The notes under the pieces: generated by a model
Database searches by the model: none
What the model was told of the DNA's origin: nothing
What the model saw: only the letters and a program-made list of their open reading frames with translations
Assembly (NCBI GenBank): GCA_034667405.1
Contig: JAXDJX010000016.1
Span: 1 to 64,000 of the forward strand
Reading direction: 5' to 3'
DNA: 64,000 bases
Source: JANXVR01 sp034667405
GTDB taxonomy: Bacteria; Actinomycetota; UBA4738; HRBIN12
Shown: positions 25,088 to 32,627 of the stretch, piece after piece
Layout of the letters: each line of letters opens with the position of its first letter
Position numbering within the stretch: the stretch's first letter is position 1
Made by a program: the position numbers and the translations under genes

Positions 25088-25657
25088 ATGGGATTCGACG
25101 ACGGAAAGATCGAACAGGGTGTACGGCTGATCTTGGAAGGGATCGGGGAAGACCCCGGCCGGGGCGGGCTGAAGGAGACTCCATCGCGCGTTGCGCGCAT
25201 GTACCGGGAGATCTGCGGAGGCATCGACGTCGACCCCGAGGCGCTCGTCACCGTCGTCGAGGGGGCCGACTTCGACGAGATGATCATGGTCCGCGACATC
25301 CCTCTCAGTTCCCTGTGCGAGCATCACATGATCCCCTTCAACGGACGCGCGCACGTCGCCTACATCCCGAACAAGTCTCATCAGATCACCGGCCTGTCGA
25401 AGATCGCCCGCGTCGTGGACACCTTGTCCAAGCGACTCCAGGTGCAGGAACGTCTGACCACGCAGATCGCCGACGCGATCGACGCGGCGCTCAGCCCTCG
25501 CGGTGTCTTCGTTGTGATCGAGGCCGAACACCTGTGCATGACCATGCGGGGCGTGAAGAAACCAGGTTCGACGACGGTGACGTCCTCGGTCCGAGGGTTG
25601 TTCAGAACCGATGCGCGAACACGCCAAGAGGCGATGGACCACATCGGTATGCACTGA
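25088..25657 (+). CDS. folE: GTP cyclohydrolase I
   Basis: A 189-aa enzyme for the first step of folate synthesis, GTP to dihydroneopterin triphosphate. SLCEHHMIPFNG near residue 77 gives the zinc Cys and His ligands, and LCMTMRGVKKPGSTTVTS near residue 150 gives the second zinc Cys and the active-site region. SKIARVVD and RLQVQERLT are family signatures. It is the first gene of a folE-folP-hydrolase-folB-folK operon. Confidence 0.97.
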   Translation: MGFDDGKIEQGVRLILEGIGEDPGRGGLKETPSRVARMYREICGGIDVDPEALVTVVEGADFDEMIMVRDIPLSSLCEHHMIPFNGRAHVAYIPNKSHQITGLSKIARVVDTLSKRLQVQERLTTQIADAIDAALSPRGVFVVIEAEHLCMTMRGVKKPGSTTVTSSVRGLFRTDARTRQEAMDHIGMH

Positions 25658-25675
25658 CGATCCGTCGAGCCGGGC

Positions 25676-25681
25676 TACCAT
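25676..25681 (+). promoter_or_regulatory. -10 box of leaderless type for folP
   Basis: TACCAT ends seven bases before the ATG at 25689. It selects that ATG over the in-frame ATG at 25680, which overlaps the box itself. Confidence 0.45.
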
Positions 25682-25688
25682 GCTGGGC

Positions 25689-26555
25689 ATGACGGGGCCT
25701 CGCGTCTGGCGGTGTGGTACGTACGAACTGGAACTCGACGTGCGCACGCTGCTCATGGGCATCGTGAACGTCACGCCGGATTCCTTCAGCGACGGCGGGA
25801 TGTTCGGTGACGACGCCGACGCCGCCATCCGCCACGGGGTCGGTCTCGCCACGGTTGGTGCGGACATCCTCGACGTCGGCGGCGAGTCCACCCGTCCGGG
25901 TGCGGACCCCGTTCCCGAAGCCATCGAGCTCGAACGCGTGGTTCCCGTCATCGAAGGATTGGTCAAGTTGGTTGACGTGCCCGTCTCCGTGGACACCCGC
26001 AAACCGGCCGTGGCGCGCGCCGCGCTGGAGGCGGGAGCGTCGATCGTCAACGACATCTCCGCCGCCGCTGCCCCCGGGATGTTCGATGTCGTGAGGGAGA
26101 ACGGCGCCGGTCTGGTCCTCATGCATATGCAGGGGCAACCCAAGACCATGCAATCGGCCCCGACGTACGGCGATGTGATCGCCGAAGTCCGGGGGTTCCT
26201 GGCGGATCGGATCGGGGCTGCCGTTGGCGCCGGCGTGCCGCGCACGCGTATCTGTGTCGATCCAGGGATCGGCTTCGGCAAATCGATGGAGCACAACCTG
26301 GCGCTTCTCCGTGGGATCGGCGGGCTGCACGAACTTCGCGTGCCAGTCATGGTGGGCGTGTCGCGCAAACGCTTCATCGGTGTCCTCTCGGGCGCCGAAG
26401 AGCCGGAGGACAGGGTGGAGGGAACGGCCGGAGCCGTCGCGTGGTGCGCGACCCAAGGCGTCGACCTGGTGCGGGTCCACGACGTGCTCGAGATGACGCG
26501 GGTTCTTCGCGTCGTGGACGCCCTCTCGCGGGTCCATCAGAAGGACGGAGGCTGA
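25689..26555 (+). CDS. folP: Dihydropteroate synthase
   Basis: A 288-aa TIM-barrel enzyme that joins p-aminobenzoate to dihydropterin pyrophosphate. GIVNVTPDSFSDGG near residue 22 and DVGGESTRPGADP near residue 60 are the pterin and pABA loops. DPGIGFGKSMEHN and a C-terminal VRVHDV complete the site. The stop shares an A with the ATG of the next gene (TGATG). Confidence 0.96.
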   Translation: MTGPRVWRCGTYELELDVRTLLMGIVNVTPDSFSDGGMFGDDADAAIRHGVGLATVGADILDVGGESTRPGADPVPEAIELERVVPVIEGLVKLVDVPVSVDTRKPAVARAALEAGASIVNDISAAAAPGMFDVVRENGAGLVLMHMQGQPKTMQSAPTYGDVIAEVRGFLADRIGAAVGAGVPRTRICVDPGIGFGKSMEHNLALLRGIGGLHELRVPVMVGVSRKRFIGVLSGAEEPEDRVEGTAGAVAWCATQGVDLVRVHDVLEMTRVLRVVDALSRVHQKDGG

Positions 26556-27505
26556 TGCTGGCGGAGAAACGACGCGTCGGAACCTCGGGCGGAGAGGTCG
26601 CCGTTCTCGACGTCGGTCAGGGACCCGCCGTTGTCCTCCTGCACGGCTTCCCGCTGTCGTCCTTCCAATGGCGCGCGTTCATCCCGCACCTGGCGCCGAA
26701 GTTCCGCGTGATCGCGCCCGATCTCCTCGGCAACGGCGACTCGGACAAGCCAGAGGATCTGGACCGGCTCCGGATCCGGGGGCAGGCGGCGACCATGCGC
26801 GAACTCTTGGACCACCTGAACGTCGATCGGTACGCGGTGGTGGGCGCAGGCGCCGGCGGCGGCATCGCCCAGCGGCTGGCGGTCGACGATCCCCGCGTCG
26901 AGGCCCTGGTGCTCATGAATTGCGTGGCGTTCGACTTGTGGCCCACCGAGAGCGCGCGAGCTGCGGCCGCGCGGCCGAAGTCCCAGCACTCGGAGACCCT
27001 GTCGCTGGCCATGCAGCGCACGGCGTTCGACCTGGGGATGTGTCACCGCGAGCGGCTCAGCGAGGCCGCGCTCGCCGAGTACCTCCGCCCCTTTTCCGGG
27101 CCGGAGGGATCAGCTGCGTTCTTCCGGTGGCTGGCGGCCAGCGACGGCACGGGCCTGGAAGACATGAACGAAGCCCTGCCCACCCTGTCATGCCCCACGC
27201 TTATCTTGTGGGGCGAGGAGCAAACCTTCTATGCCCCAGAAACTCCCGACCGGCTGAACGAGGCCATCATGTCCTCCACGCTGGGCCTTCTGCCCGGCTG
27301 TGGCCATTTCGTGACCGAGGATGCGGCGGACACGATCACCCCCATGATCTTCGAGTACCTCCGGGCGAAGTACCTTGGTCAGACGCACGGACACGATGAC
27401 CCGAGCGGCGCGGTCCTCGTCCAGTTGGAACGCCGTCCCGAATGGGTAGACACCGCGGAGTTCGAACTCGACGAGGAAGAGACGCTGGGTGAGGAGAGCG
27501 AATGA
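26555..27505 (+). CDS. Alpha/beta-hydrolase-fold protein lacking the nucleophile
   Basis: A 316-aa protein whose ATG overlaps the folP stop, with GGAGG just upstream. The fold signatures are clear: oxyanion strand LLHGFPLSSFQW, PDLLGNGDSDKP, PTLILWGEEQ and PGCGHFV. The nucleophile elbow, normally G-x-S-x-G, reads VVGAGAGGG near residue 98, so the Ser is Gly. The usual acid Asp after WGEE is Gln, and only the His remains. It is likely catalytically inactive or uses another chemistry. It sits between folP and folB and overlaps folB by four bases, which suggests a role tied to folate synthesis (inference). Confidence 0.85.
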   Translation: MLAEKRRVGTSGGEVAVLDVGQGPAVVLLHGFPLSSFQWRAFIPHLAPKFRVIAPDLLGNGDSDKPEDLDRLRIRGQAATMRELLDHLNVDRYAVVGAGAGGGIAQRLAVDDPRVEALVLMNCVAFDLWPTESARAAAARPKSQHSETLSLAMQRTAFDLGMCHRERLSEAALAEYLRPFSGPEGSAAFFRWLAASDGTGLEDMNEALPTLSCPTLILWGEEQTFYAPETPDRLNEAIMSSTLGLLPGCGHFVTEDAADTITPMIFEYLRAKYLGQTHGHDDPSGAVLVQLERRPEWVDTAEFELDEEETLGEESE

Positions 27506-27846
27506 TCGCCAGGTTGTTCTTGTCCGGGATCCGCGCCGACGGGCGTCACGGTGCGCGCCCCGGTGAGAAGGATGCCGCCCAGCCGTTCGTGGTCGACCTG
27601 GATATCGAGGTCCACGTGGCGGGCGACGATATCGGATCGACGGCCGACTACCGCGGTGTGACCGAAGCGGTTCGCGCCATCGTGTCCGATCGGTCCTTCG
27701 ACCTGATCGAGGTCATGGCGACCGAGATCGCAGGAGCCGTTCGAGCGATGCCCAACGTGGTCAGGGCGACCGCCGTGGTCCATAAGCCGAACGCCGCCGC
27801 CCGGCTGGATATCGACGGCGTGGCGGCTGCCGCCACCGCCGAGTGA
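27502..27846 (+). CDS. folB: Dihydroneopterin aldolase
   Basis: A 114-aa enzyme that makes 6-hydroxymethyl-dihydropterin and glycolaldehyde. RADGRHGARPGEKDAAQPFVVD matches the family start, where xxxGxxGxxxxE supplies the catalytic Glu. The STADYRGVTEAVR, FDLIEVMATEIA and VVHKPNAAA segments follow. The ATG overlaps the stop of the hydrolase gene (ATGA). Confidence 0.93.
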   Translation: MIARLFLSGIRADGRHGARPGEKDAAQPFVVDLDIEVHVAGDDIGSTADYRGVTEAVRAIVSDRSFDLIEVMATEIAGAVRAMPNVVRATAVVHKPNAAARLDIDGVAAAATAE

Positions 27847-27853
27847 CACCTCG

Positions 27854-28351
27854 GTGAGCACGCAGGCGTTCCTGGGACTCGGCTCGAATCTCGGGGATCG
27901 GTTGACCAACCTCCAGTCCGCGACGGATCTGCTCCGTAAAGAGTCCGATCTCGAGATAGCGGCTTCCTCTCGCGTGTGGGAGACCGATCCGGTCGGGCCG
28001 CCTCAACCCGACTATCTCAACGCCGTGCTCGAGATCGACACGGATCTCTCGCCCCGCGGACTCCTGGGATCGTGTCAGCACGTCGAGGCGGCCCTTCATC
28101 GTGAGCGCGCGGTTCGATGGGGTCCTCGCACCATCGACATCGACATCCTGCTGTTCGGCGACGCGTCCATCGACGAACCCGACCTCACCGTCCCGCACCC
28201 CGGCCTCCAAGAGCGCTCGTTCGTGGTCCTGCCGCTGATGGAACTTGCCCCGGATCTCGTGCTGCCGGGCGGCGCCGAACTTCGCTCCTCGGTGGCGACG
28301 GGCGGCGCCCGACCGTTCGCTCCGCCGCTTCGGATCACGGAGAGGCCATGA
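27854..28351 (+). CDS. folK: 2-amino-4-hydroxy-6-hydroxymethyldihydropteridine pyrophosphokinase
   Basis: A 165-aa kinase that moves pyrophosphate from ATP to hydroxymethyl-dihydropterin. LGLGSNLGDRLTNLQ is the N-terminal signature. QPDYLNAVLEIDTDLSP and RWGPRTIDIDILLFGD, with catalytic Asp residues and substrate-binding Arg, follow near residues 50 and 92. The GTG start lies eight bases after folB. Its stop overlaps the next gene (ATGA). Confidence 0.95.
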   Translation: MSTQAFLGLGSNLGDRLTNLQSATDLLRKESDLEIAASSRVWETDPVGPPQPDYLNAVLEIDTDLSPRGLLGSCQHVEAALHRERAVRWGPRTIDIDILLFGDASIDEPDLTVPHPGLQERSFVVLPLMELAPDLVLPGGAELRSSVATGGARPFAPPLRITERP

Positions 28352-29676
28352 CCCGTCAGGCGGTGTGCCTCCGATGCGACTGGGAGGGGCAGACCCGCTC
28401 GGACACCTGCCCGAACTGCGGGGTTCGGCTGTTCCGGCGCGTGGAGAGAGCTGGCCTTTCGACCCCTTGGCTCGCCCGAATTCGTCAACGCATCGCTCGC
28501 CGATCCGCGCCTCCCGCCGCCGGCGACCTCGCGCGAGGCCCGTTAGTACCGGCACACGGCACGCCGGCCGCCGCGGGTCCGATGGAGGAGGTCAGATCCG
28601 GCCGGCGGCGCGGTAGTGCGGCCGTCGTCGCAGCCGTAGTGATCGTCACGGGGCTCGCCGTGTGGTTCGTCCAGCAACACACACCCGCTCCCCCGCATGA
28701 GCGGACAGGAGAGGTGGGCTCGATCATCTACACCGCGAGGGCCGCGGACGGTCAGACACGGCTCTATCGGTGGGACCTGTTCGCGGACACGGTCAGCCGT
28801 GGTCCTTTGGTGCACGACCCGCTCGCCCTCTTCGACGCCGAGGCGGCCCATCCGGGCTGGGTGGGCATCACCTCTCGTTCACCGGCCGGGGGCGTCGATA
28901 TCGGGGTGTTCAAGTTCCTCGGCCCCGATGACCAGCCGCTTCCGCTCGGCCGCGGCGACGTGTCAGCGTGGGCCCCCCACGGCGGCGACGCAGTGGTGGG
29001 ATCACTGCAGCCCTCCATCGAAGGCTGCAGTGTTCTCTCCGTGTTCGCGATCCACCTCTCTCCGTCCAGTGAACGTCAGGCCGCAGACGAACGCATATGC
29101 GCGCAGTTGGACGCTGTGCAGCTCAGCCAAGGGGTGATCTACCTTTCACTCCGTGGCTCGAGTGGATCGCGGATCGCGTTCCTCAGTGTCAGTCGGTTGC
29201 GGCCGCTCTTGAACCACTACCGCCTCGACAGTCTTTCGCCCGCCAGCGACATGGTGGTGACGCCGGACTCTGTCGGCTCACAGTCGTCACCCGGCGCCGC
29301 ATTGTTCTTCCGGGGCCCTTCCTCCCAGCGGCCGATCCCGTATGTGTTCGGTGGTTCGCCGTTCGTCCTTGACCGAGTGCTCGCGTGGGATCCGGACGCG
29401 ACCGAGGCCCTGGCGCTGGGGTCCGTCGGAGGTCGCTCGGGGTTCTATCGTCTCCAGGCGGCACCTCCTCTCAGCGACACCCTGCCGCAGACGCAGCCCG
29501 CCACCTACATCGCCCCCGCTCAGGGACACGCAGAGGCTCTTTACACGGGAGTGGGGACGCGCCTCGTCTTCTCCGGCGGCCGCTTCTCGCGGGTTTTCGA
29601 CGACTCCACCTCACCGTTCCCCATGCCCCCCGGAGCTCCGGTCCCCACGGGACCGATGGCCTGGGTCGGCCCGTGA
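28348..29676 (+). CDS. Zinc-ribbon, membrane-anchored protein, unknown
   Basis: A 442-aa protein whose ATG overlaps the folK stop. A short N-terminal zinc ribbon (CLRCDWEG, then CPNCGVRLF) is cytoplasmic. One membrane helix follows near residues 92-110 (AAVVAAVVIVTGLAVWF). The rest is a secreted domain of about 330 residues with repeating beta-rich blocks ending in motifs like RLYRWDLF and GVDIGVFKF, which may be a beta-propeller. No known family is recognised. It sits where mycobacteria carry small unknown membrane genes between folK and the DUF2520 gene. Confidence 0.7.
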   Translation: MTRQAVCLRCDWEGQTRSDTCPNCGVRLFRRVERAGLSTPWLARIRQRIARRSAPPAAGDLARGPLVPAHGTPAAAGPMEEVRSGRRRGSAAVVAAVVIVTGLAVWFVQQHTPAPPHERTGEVGSIIYTARAADGQTRLYRWDLFADTVSRGPLVHDPLALFDAEAAHPGWVGITSRSPAGGVDIGVFKFLGPDDQPLPLGRGDVSAWAPHGGDAVVGSLQPSIEGCSVLSVFAIHLSPSSERQAADERICAQLDAVQLSQGVIYLSLRGSSGSRIAFLSVSRLRPLLNHYRLDSLSPASDMVVTPDSVGSQSSPGAALFFRGPSSQRPIPYVFGGSPFVLDRVLAWDPDATEALALGSVGGRSGFYRLQAAPPLSDTLPQTQPATYIAPAQGHAEALYTGVGTRLVFSGGRFSRVFDDSTSPFPMPPGAPVPTGPMAWVGP

Positions 29677-29681
29677 GTTGG

Positions 29682-29687
29682 GATACT
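29682..29687 (+). promoter_or_regulatory. -10 box of leaderless type for the DUF2520 gene
   Basis: GATACT ends eight bases before the ATG at 29696, and no ribosome site lies between. It fits the local pattern, though the first base departs from TAnnnT. Confidence 0.35.
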
Positions 29688-29695
29688 CGCGGCAG

Positions 29696-30559
29696 ATGGA
29701 TGTCGCGGTGGTGGGGGCCGGCAAGGTAGGGACGGCCGTCGCCCTCGCCCTGCGCTCTGCCGGGCACCGTGTGGTGGCCGTCAGTGGCCGTACGTCCACC
29801 GCGGCCAGGGCCGCCCGATATCTCCCCGGTGTGCCGGTGCTCGGTTCCGGGCAGGCGGCCCGGCGCGCATCGGTCGTCATCGTGGCTGTTCCGGACGACG
29901 TCCTCGCTTCCGTCATCTCCGCGATCGCGACGGAGGGCGGGTTCCGCGAAGGGGGCTGGGCGGTGCATGTCAGCGGGGCCGCAACCTTGGAAGTCCTCGA
30001 TCCGGCCCTCGATGCCGGCGCGCACCGCCTCGCCGTTCATCCGCTCCAGACGTTCCCGACGGCCGAGGATGCTCTCGAACGACTCCATGGGGCTGGCATC
30101 GCGGTGACGGCCGACGACGACGAAGGTGACGCGTTCGGTATGTCATTGGCCCGCGACATGGGCGGCGTGCCTTTCCGGGTCCGCGATCAGGATCGCCCGC
30201 TCTATCACGCGGCGGCGGTCTTCGCGTCCAATTACCTTGTCGCAGTGTCCGCCGTGGCAGCCGAACTCTTTTCCGCAGCCGGTCTCGAGGACCCCGCCGC
30301 GGCCATGGCACCGCTCCAGCGAGCGACACTCCAGAACATCGAGCAGCTCGGTGCCGGCGCGGCCCTGACGGGTCCGGCTGTTCGCGGAGACGTCACGACC
30401 ATCGAACGCAACCTCGCCGCGCTGGCGGCGTCGCGAGCCGACGCCGTGGTGCCGTACGTAGCCCTGTGTCGAGTTGCCACGCAACTTGGGTTGGATGCAG
30501 GACGACTGACGCCGGACGACGCCCGCGTCGTCGTGGAGGTGCTCGACACATGGATGTGA
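29696..30559 (+). CDS. Rossmann-fold DUF2520 oxidoreductase-like protein
   Basis: A 287-aa protein. An N-terminal NAD(P)-binding fold (VAVVGAGKVGTAVALAL) is followed by an AVPDDVL strand and a C-terminal helical DUF2520 domain containing HPLQTFP and YHAAAVFASNYLV. It resembles pyrroline-5-carboxylate or ketopantoate reductases. The next gene is panC, and this family sits beside panC in other actinobacteria, so a reductase step in pantothenate synthesis is a fair guess but unproven. Its end overlaps panC by ten bases. Confidence 0.85.
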   Translation: MDVAVVGAGKVGTAVALALRSAGHRVVAVSGRTSTAARAARYLPGVPVLGSGQAARRASVVIVAVPDDVLASVISAIATEGGFREGGWAVHVSGAATLEVLDPALDAGAHRLAVHPLQTFPTAEDALERLHGAGIAVTADDDEGDAFGMSLARDMGGVPFRVRDQDRPLYHAAAVFASNYLVAVSAVAAELFSAAGLEDPAAAMAPLQRATLQNIEQLGAGAALTGPAVRGDVTTIERNLAALAASRADAVVPYVALCRVATQLGLDAGRLTPDDARVVVEVLDTWM

Positions 30560-31404
30560 TCCGCGAAGCGGCCGCGTTCACCGTCGCCACCGATGCGGCG
30601 CGCAAGAGTGGCAGGGCCGTGGGACTCGTTCCCACGATGGGTGCTCTGCACCAAGGGCACGACGCGCTGATCACCCGCGCGCGCGACCGGGGTGGGTTCG
30701 TCGCGGTGAGCATCTTCGTGAACCCCAAGCAGTTCGCGAATGGGGAGGATGCGGATCGATACCCGCGGGATGAGGCCGCAGATCTGTCGCGATGCGAGCG
30801 GTTCGGTGTGGATGTCGTTTTCGCGCCGTCGGTCTTGGAGGTCTACCCCCCCGACATCGACCTCCCGGCGCCTGACCCCGGTCCGGTGGGTGCCACGTTC
30901 GAAGGGGCCTCGAGGCCGGGCCATTTCCAGGGCGTGCTCACGGTGGTGCACCGGTTGCTCTCGTTGGTCGGCCCAACGGCCGCCTACTTCGGGGAGAAGG
31001 ACGCGCAGCAGCTCTTCCTGGTCCGCACCATGGTTGCGAACCTGAGACTGGCGGCCGAGATCGTTGCGTGTCCGACGGTGCGTGAGCCCGACGGTCTGGC
31101 GTGGGCCTCACGCAACCGCTTCCTCACCCCCGACGAACGCGAGCATGCGCCGAGTCTGTTCCTGGGCCTCTCCGAGGCGGCAGTGGCCGCACGTGCGGGG
31201 GAACGGGATGCAGCAGCGGTTGTCGCCGCGATCGCCCGGGAGGTGGGTGCCGCCGGTCTCGCCAGGTTGGACTACGCCGCGGTGGTGGACGACGCCACGT
31301 TCCGGCCCATCGCCACGTTGGATCGACCCTCCAGGGCGATCGTCGCCGCCCGCTTCTCGGGAACCAGACTCATCGACAATCTCCTCCTGCCCGGTCCGGC
31401 ATGA
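30550..31404 (+). CDS. panC: Pantothenate synthetase
   Basis: A 284-aa enzyme that joins pantoate and beta-alanine using ATP. VPTMGALHQGHDALI near residue 30 holds the HxGH motif. FVNPKQFANGEDADRYPR and GHFQGVLTVV follow, then YFGEKDAQQ and the KMSK-like SRNRFLTPDE. The ATG at 30550 lies inside the end of the preceding gene. It is part of a panC, nadC-fragment, coaX, lysS run. Confidence 0.96.
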   Translation: MDVIREAAAFTVATDAARKSGRAVGLVPTMGALHQGHDALITRARDRGGFVAVSIFVNPKQFANGEDADRYPRDEAADLSRCERFGVDVVFAPSVLEVYPPDIDLPAPDPGPVGATFEGASRPGHFQGVLTVVHRLLSLVGPTAAYFGEKDAQQLFLVRTMVANLRLAAEIVACPTVREPDGLAWASRNRFLTPDEREHAPSLFLGLSEAAVAARAGERDAAAVVAAIAREVGAAGLARLDYAAVVDDATFRPIATLDRPSRAIVAARFSGTRLIDNLLLPGPA

Positions 31405-31853
31405 CCGCCGTGCCGCCGACACTGGACCGGGTCGACATCATGACGGCCGCCATGTCCGCGCTGCTGGAAGACGGGGCCGCGGCGCTCGGCGATCGCGACG
31501 CCGTAGGCATCGCGCACATCCGCTGCACCACACCGGGGATGGTGGTAGGGCTGCCGGTGTTGAAAGAGGTGTTCGGGCGGATGGGCGCACGCGTGCGTCC
31601 GAACGTGACCGACGGTGAGGTCGTGGGACTCGGCGCCATCATCGCCGACATCGGAGGGCCCGTCGCTGCCATCCGGGGAGCGAGCCCGACGGCCATCCGG
31701 TTCCTCACCAAGTTGTCGGCGGTGGCATCAGGCTTCGCCGAGCGGGACTCCGGCGACCCATTGGAAGTCTGGGCCGGCGAGGTCGGCCGGTTGTCGCCCG
31801 TTGCACCGGTGGGCGATGCTGGACCCTCGTTCGAGCTGGAGGTTGATCCGTAA
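31401..31853 (+). CDS. Stand-alone N-terminal domain of nicotinate-nucleotide pyrophosphorylase (NadC-like)
   Basis: A 150-aa protein with an ATG overlapping the panC stop (ATGA). The whole product matches the N-terminal alpha/beta sandwich of NadC: LLEDGAAALGDRDA, CTTPGMVVGLPVLKEVF, DGEVVGLGAIIADIGGP and AIRFLTKLSAVAS, which aligns with the NadC segment LNFLQRLSGIAT. The C-terminal barrel that holds the catalytic Arg, Lys and His residues is absent, and coaX begins immediately. In Streptomyces, nadC lies between panC and coaX, so this looks like a reduced nadC. It is either a remnant or a domain reused for ligand binding or partner contact. Confidence 0.75.
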   Translation: MTAVPPTLDRVDIMTAAMSALLEDGAAALGDRDAVGIAHIRCTTPGMVVGLPVLKEVFGRMGARVRPNVTDGEVVGLGAIIADIGGPVAAIRGASPTAIRFLTKLSAVASGFAERDSGDPLEVWAGEVGRLSPVAPVGDAGPSFELEVDP

Positions 31854-32627
31854 GTGCTGCTCGCAGCCGATGTCGGCAACACGGAGATCGTTCTCGGTGT
31901 CTTCGATGGACCAACCCTTGTGCACACCTGGCGTTTGTCCACGCGGCCCGAACGCACCGCGGACGAGCTCGCGCTGCATCTCGAGTTCTTCTTGGAGCAC
32001 CGGGGCCTGGAGTTCTCGTCTCTGGCCGGATTCGTGGTTGCGAGCGTCGTCCCCGACGTGACCCATGCCGTTCGCGACCTTGCGGAGCAGTACCTGGCGT
32101 TCGCTCCCGTCATCGTCGGACCGGGCACGAAGACCGGAGTTCCCGTGCTCACCGATAACCCTCGCGAGGTCGGAGCCGACCGAGTCGTCAACGCGCTGGC
32201 CGCCTTCACGCACTTCGGAGGACCGGCGATCGTCGTCGACTTCGGTACCAGCACGAACTTCGACGTGGTGTCGGAGAAGGGCGAATTCTTGGGTGGGGTC
32301 ATCGCTCCCGGACTCCAGGTGAGCGCATCGTCGCTGGTGTCGCACACGGCCCGTCTGACCCGGGTCGATCTTTCGCCGCCTCGATCGCCAATCGGCAGGT
32401 CCACGGTCGAAGCCATCCAGTCTGGGTTGCTCTACGGAACTGCCGGAGAGGTCGATGCCATCGTGACCCGGATCCGCACCGAGCTCGTTGCCCCCGCCGC
32501 CCCCGTGGTCGCCACGGGCGGTCTCGCGCCCACGGTGATCCCGCATTGCACCACCGTCGATCACCACGAGCCGTGGCTCACCCTGGAAGGGCTGCGGATG
32601 GTGTACGAACGTAATGCCGATGACTGA
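31854..32627 (+). CDS. coaX: Type III pantothenate kinase
   Basis: A 257-aa kinase for the first step of CoA synthesis. LAADVGNTEIVLGVF is the phosphate-binding N-terminus, NPREVGADRVVNALAA is near residue 100, and VVDFGTSTNFDVVS is the second ATP motif. VATGGLAP closes the active site. The GTG start directly abuts the previous stop. The 3' end overlaps lysS by 14 bases. Confidence 0.95.
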   Translation: MLLAADVGNTEIVLGVFDGPTLVHTWRLSTRPERTADELALHLEFFLEHRGLEFSSLAGFVVASVVPDVTHAVRDLAEQYLAFAPVIVGPGTKTGVPVLTDNPREVGADRVVNALAAFTHFGGPAIVVDFGTSTNFDVVSEKGEFLGGVIAPGLQVSASSLVSHTARLTRVDLSPPRSPIGRSTVEAIQSGLLYGTAGEVDAIVTRIRTELVAPAAPVVATGGLAPTVIPHCTTVDHHEPWLTLEGLRMVYERNADD

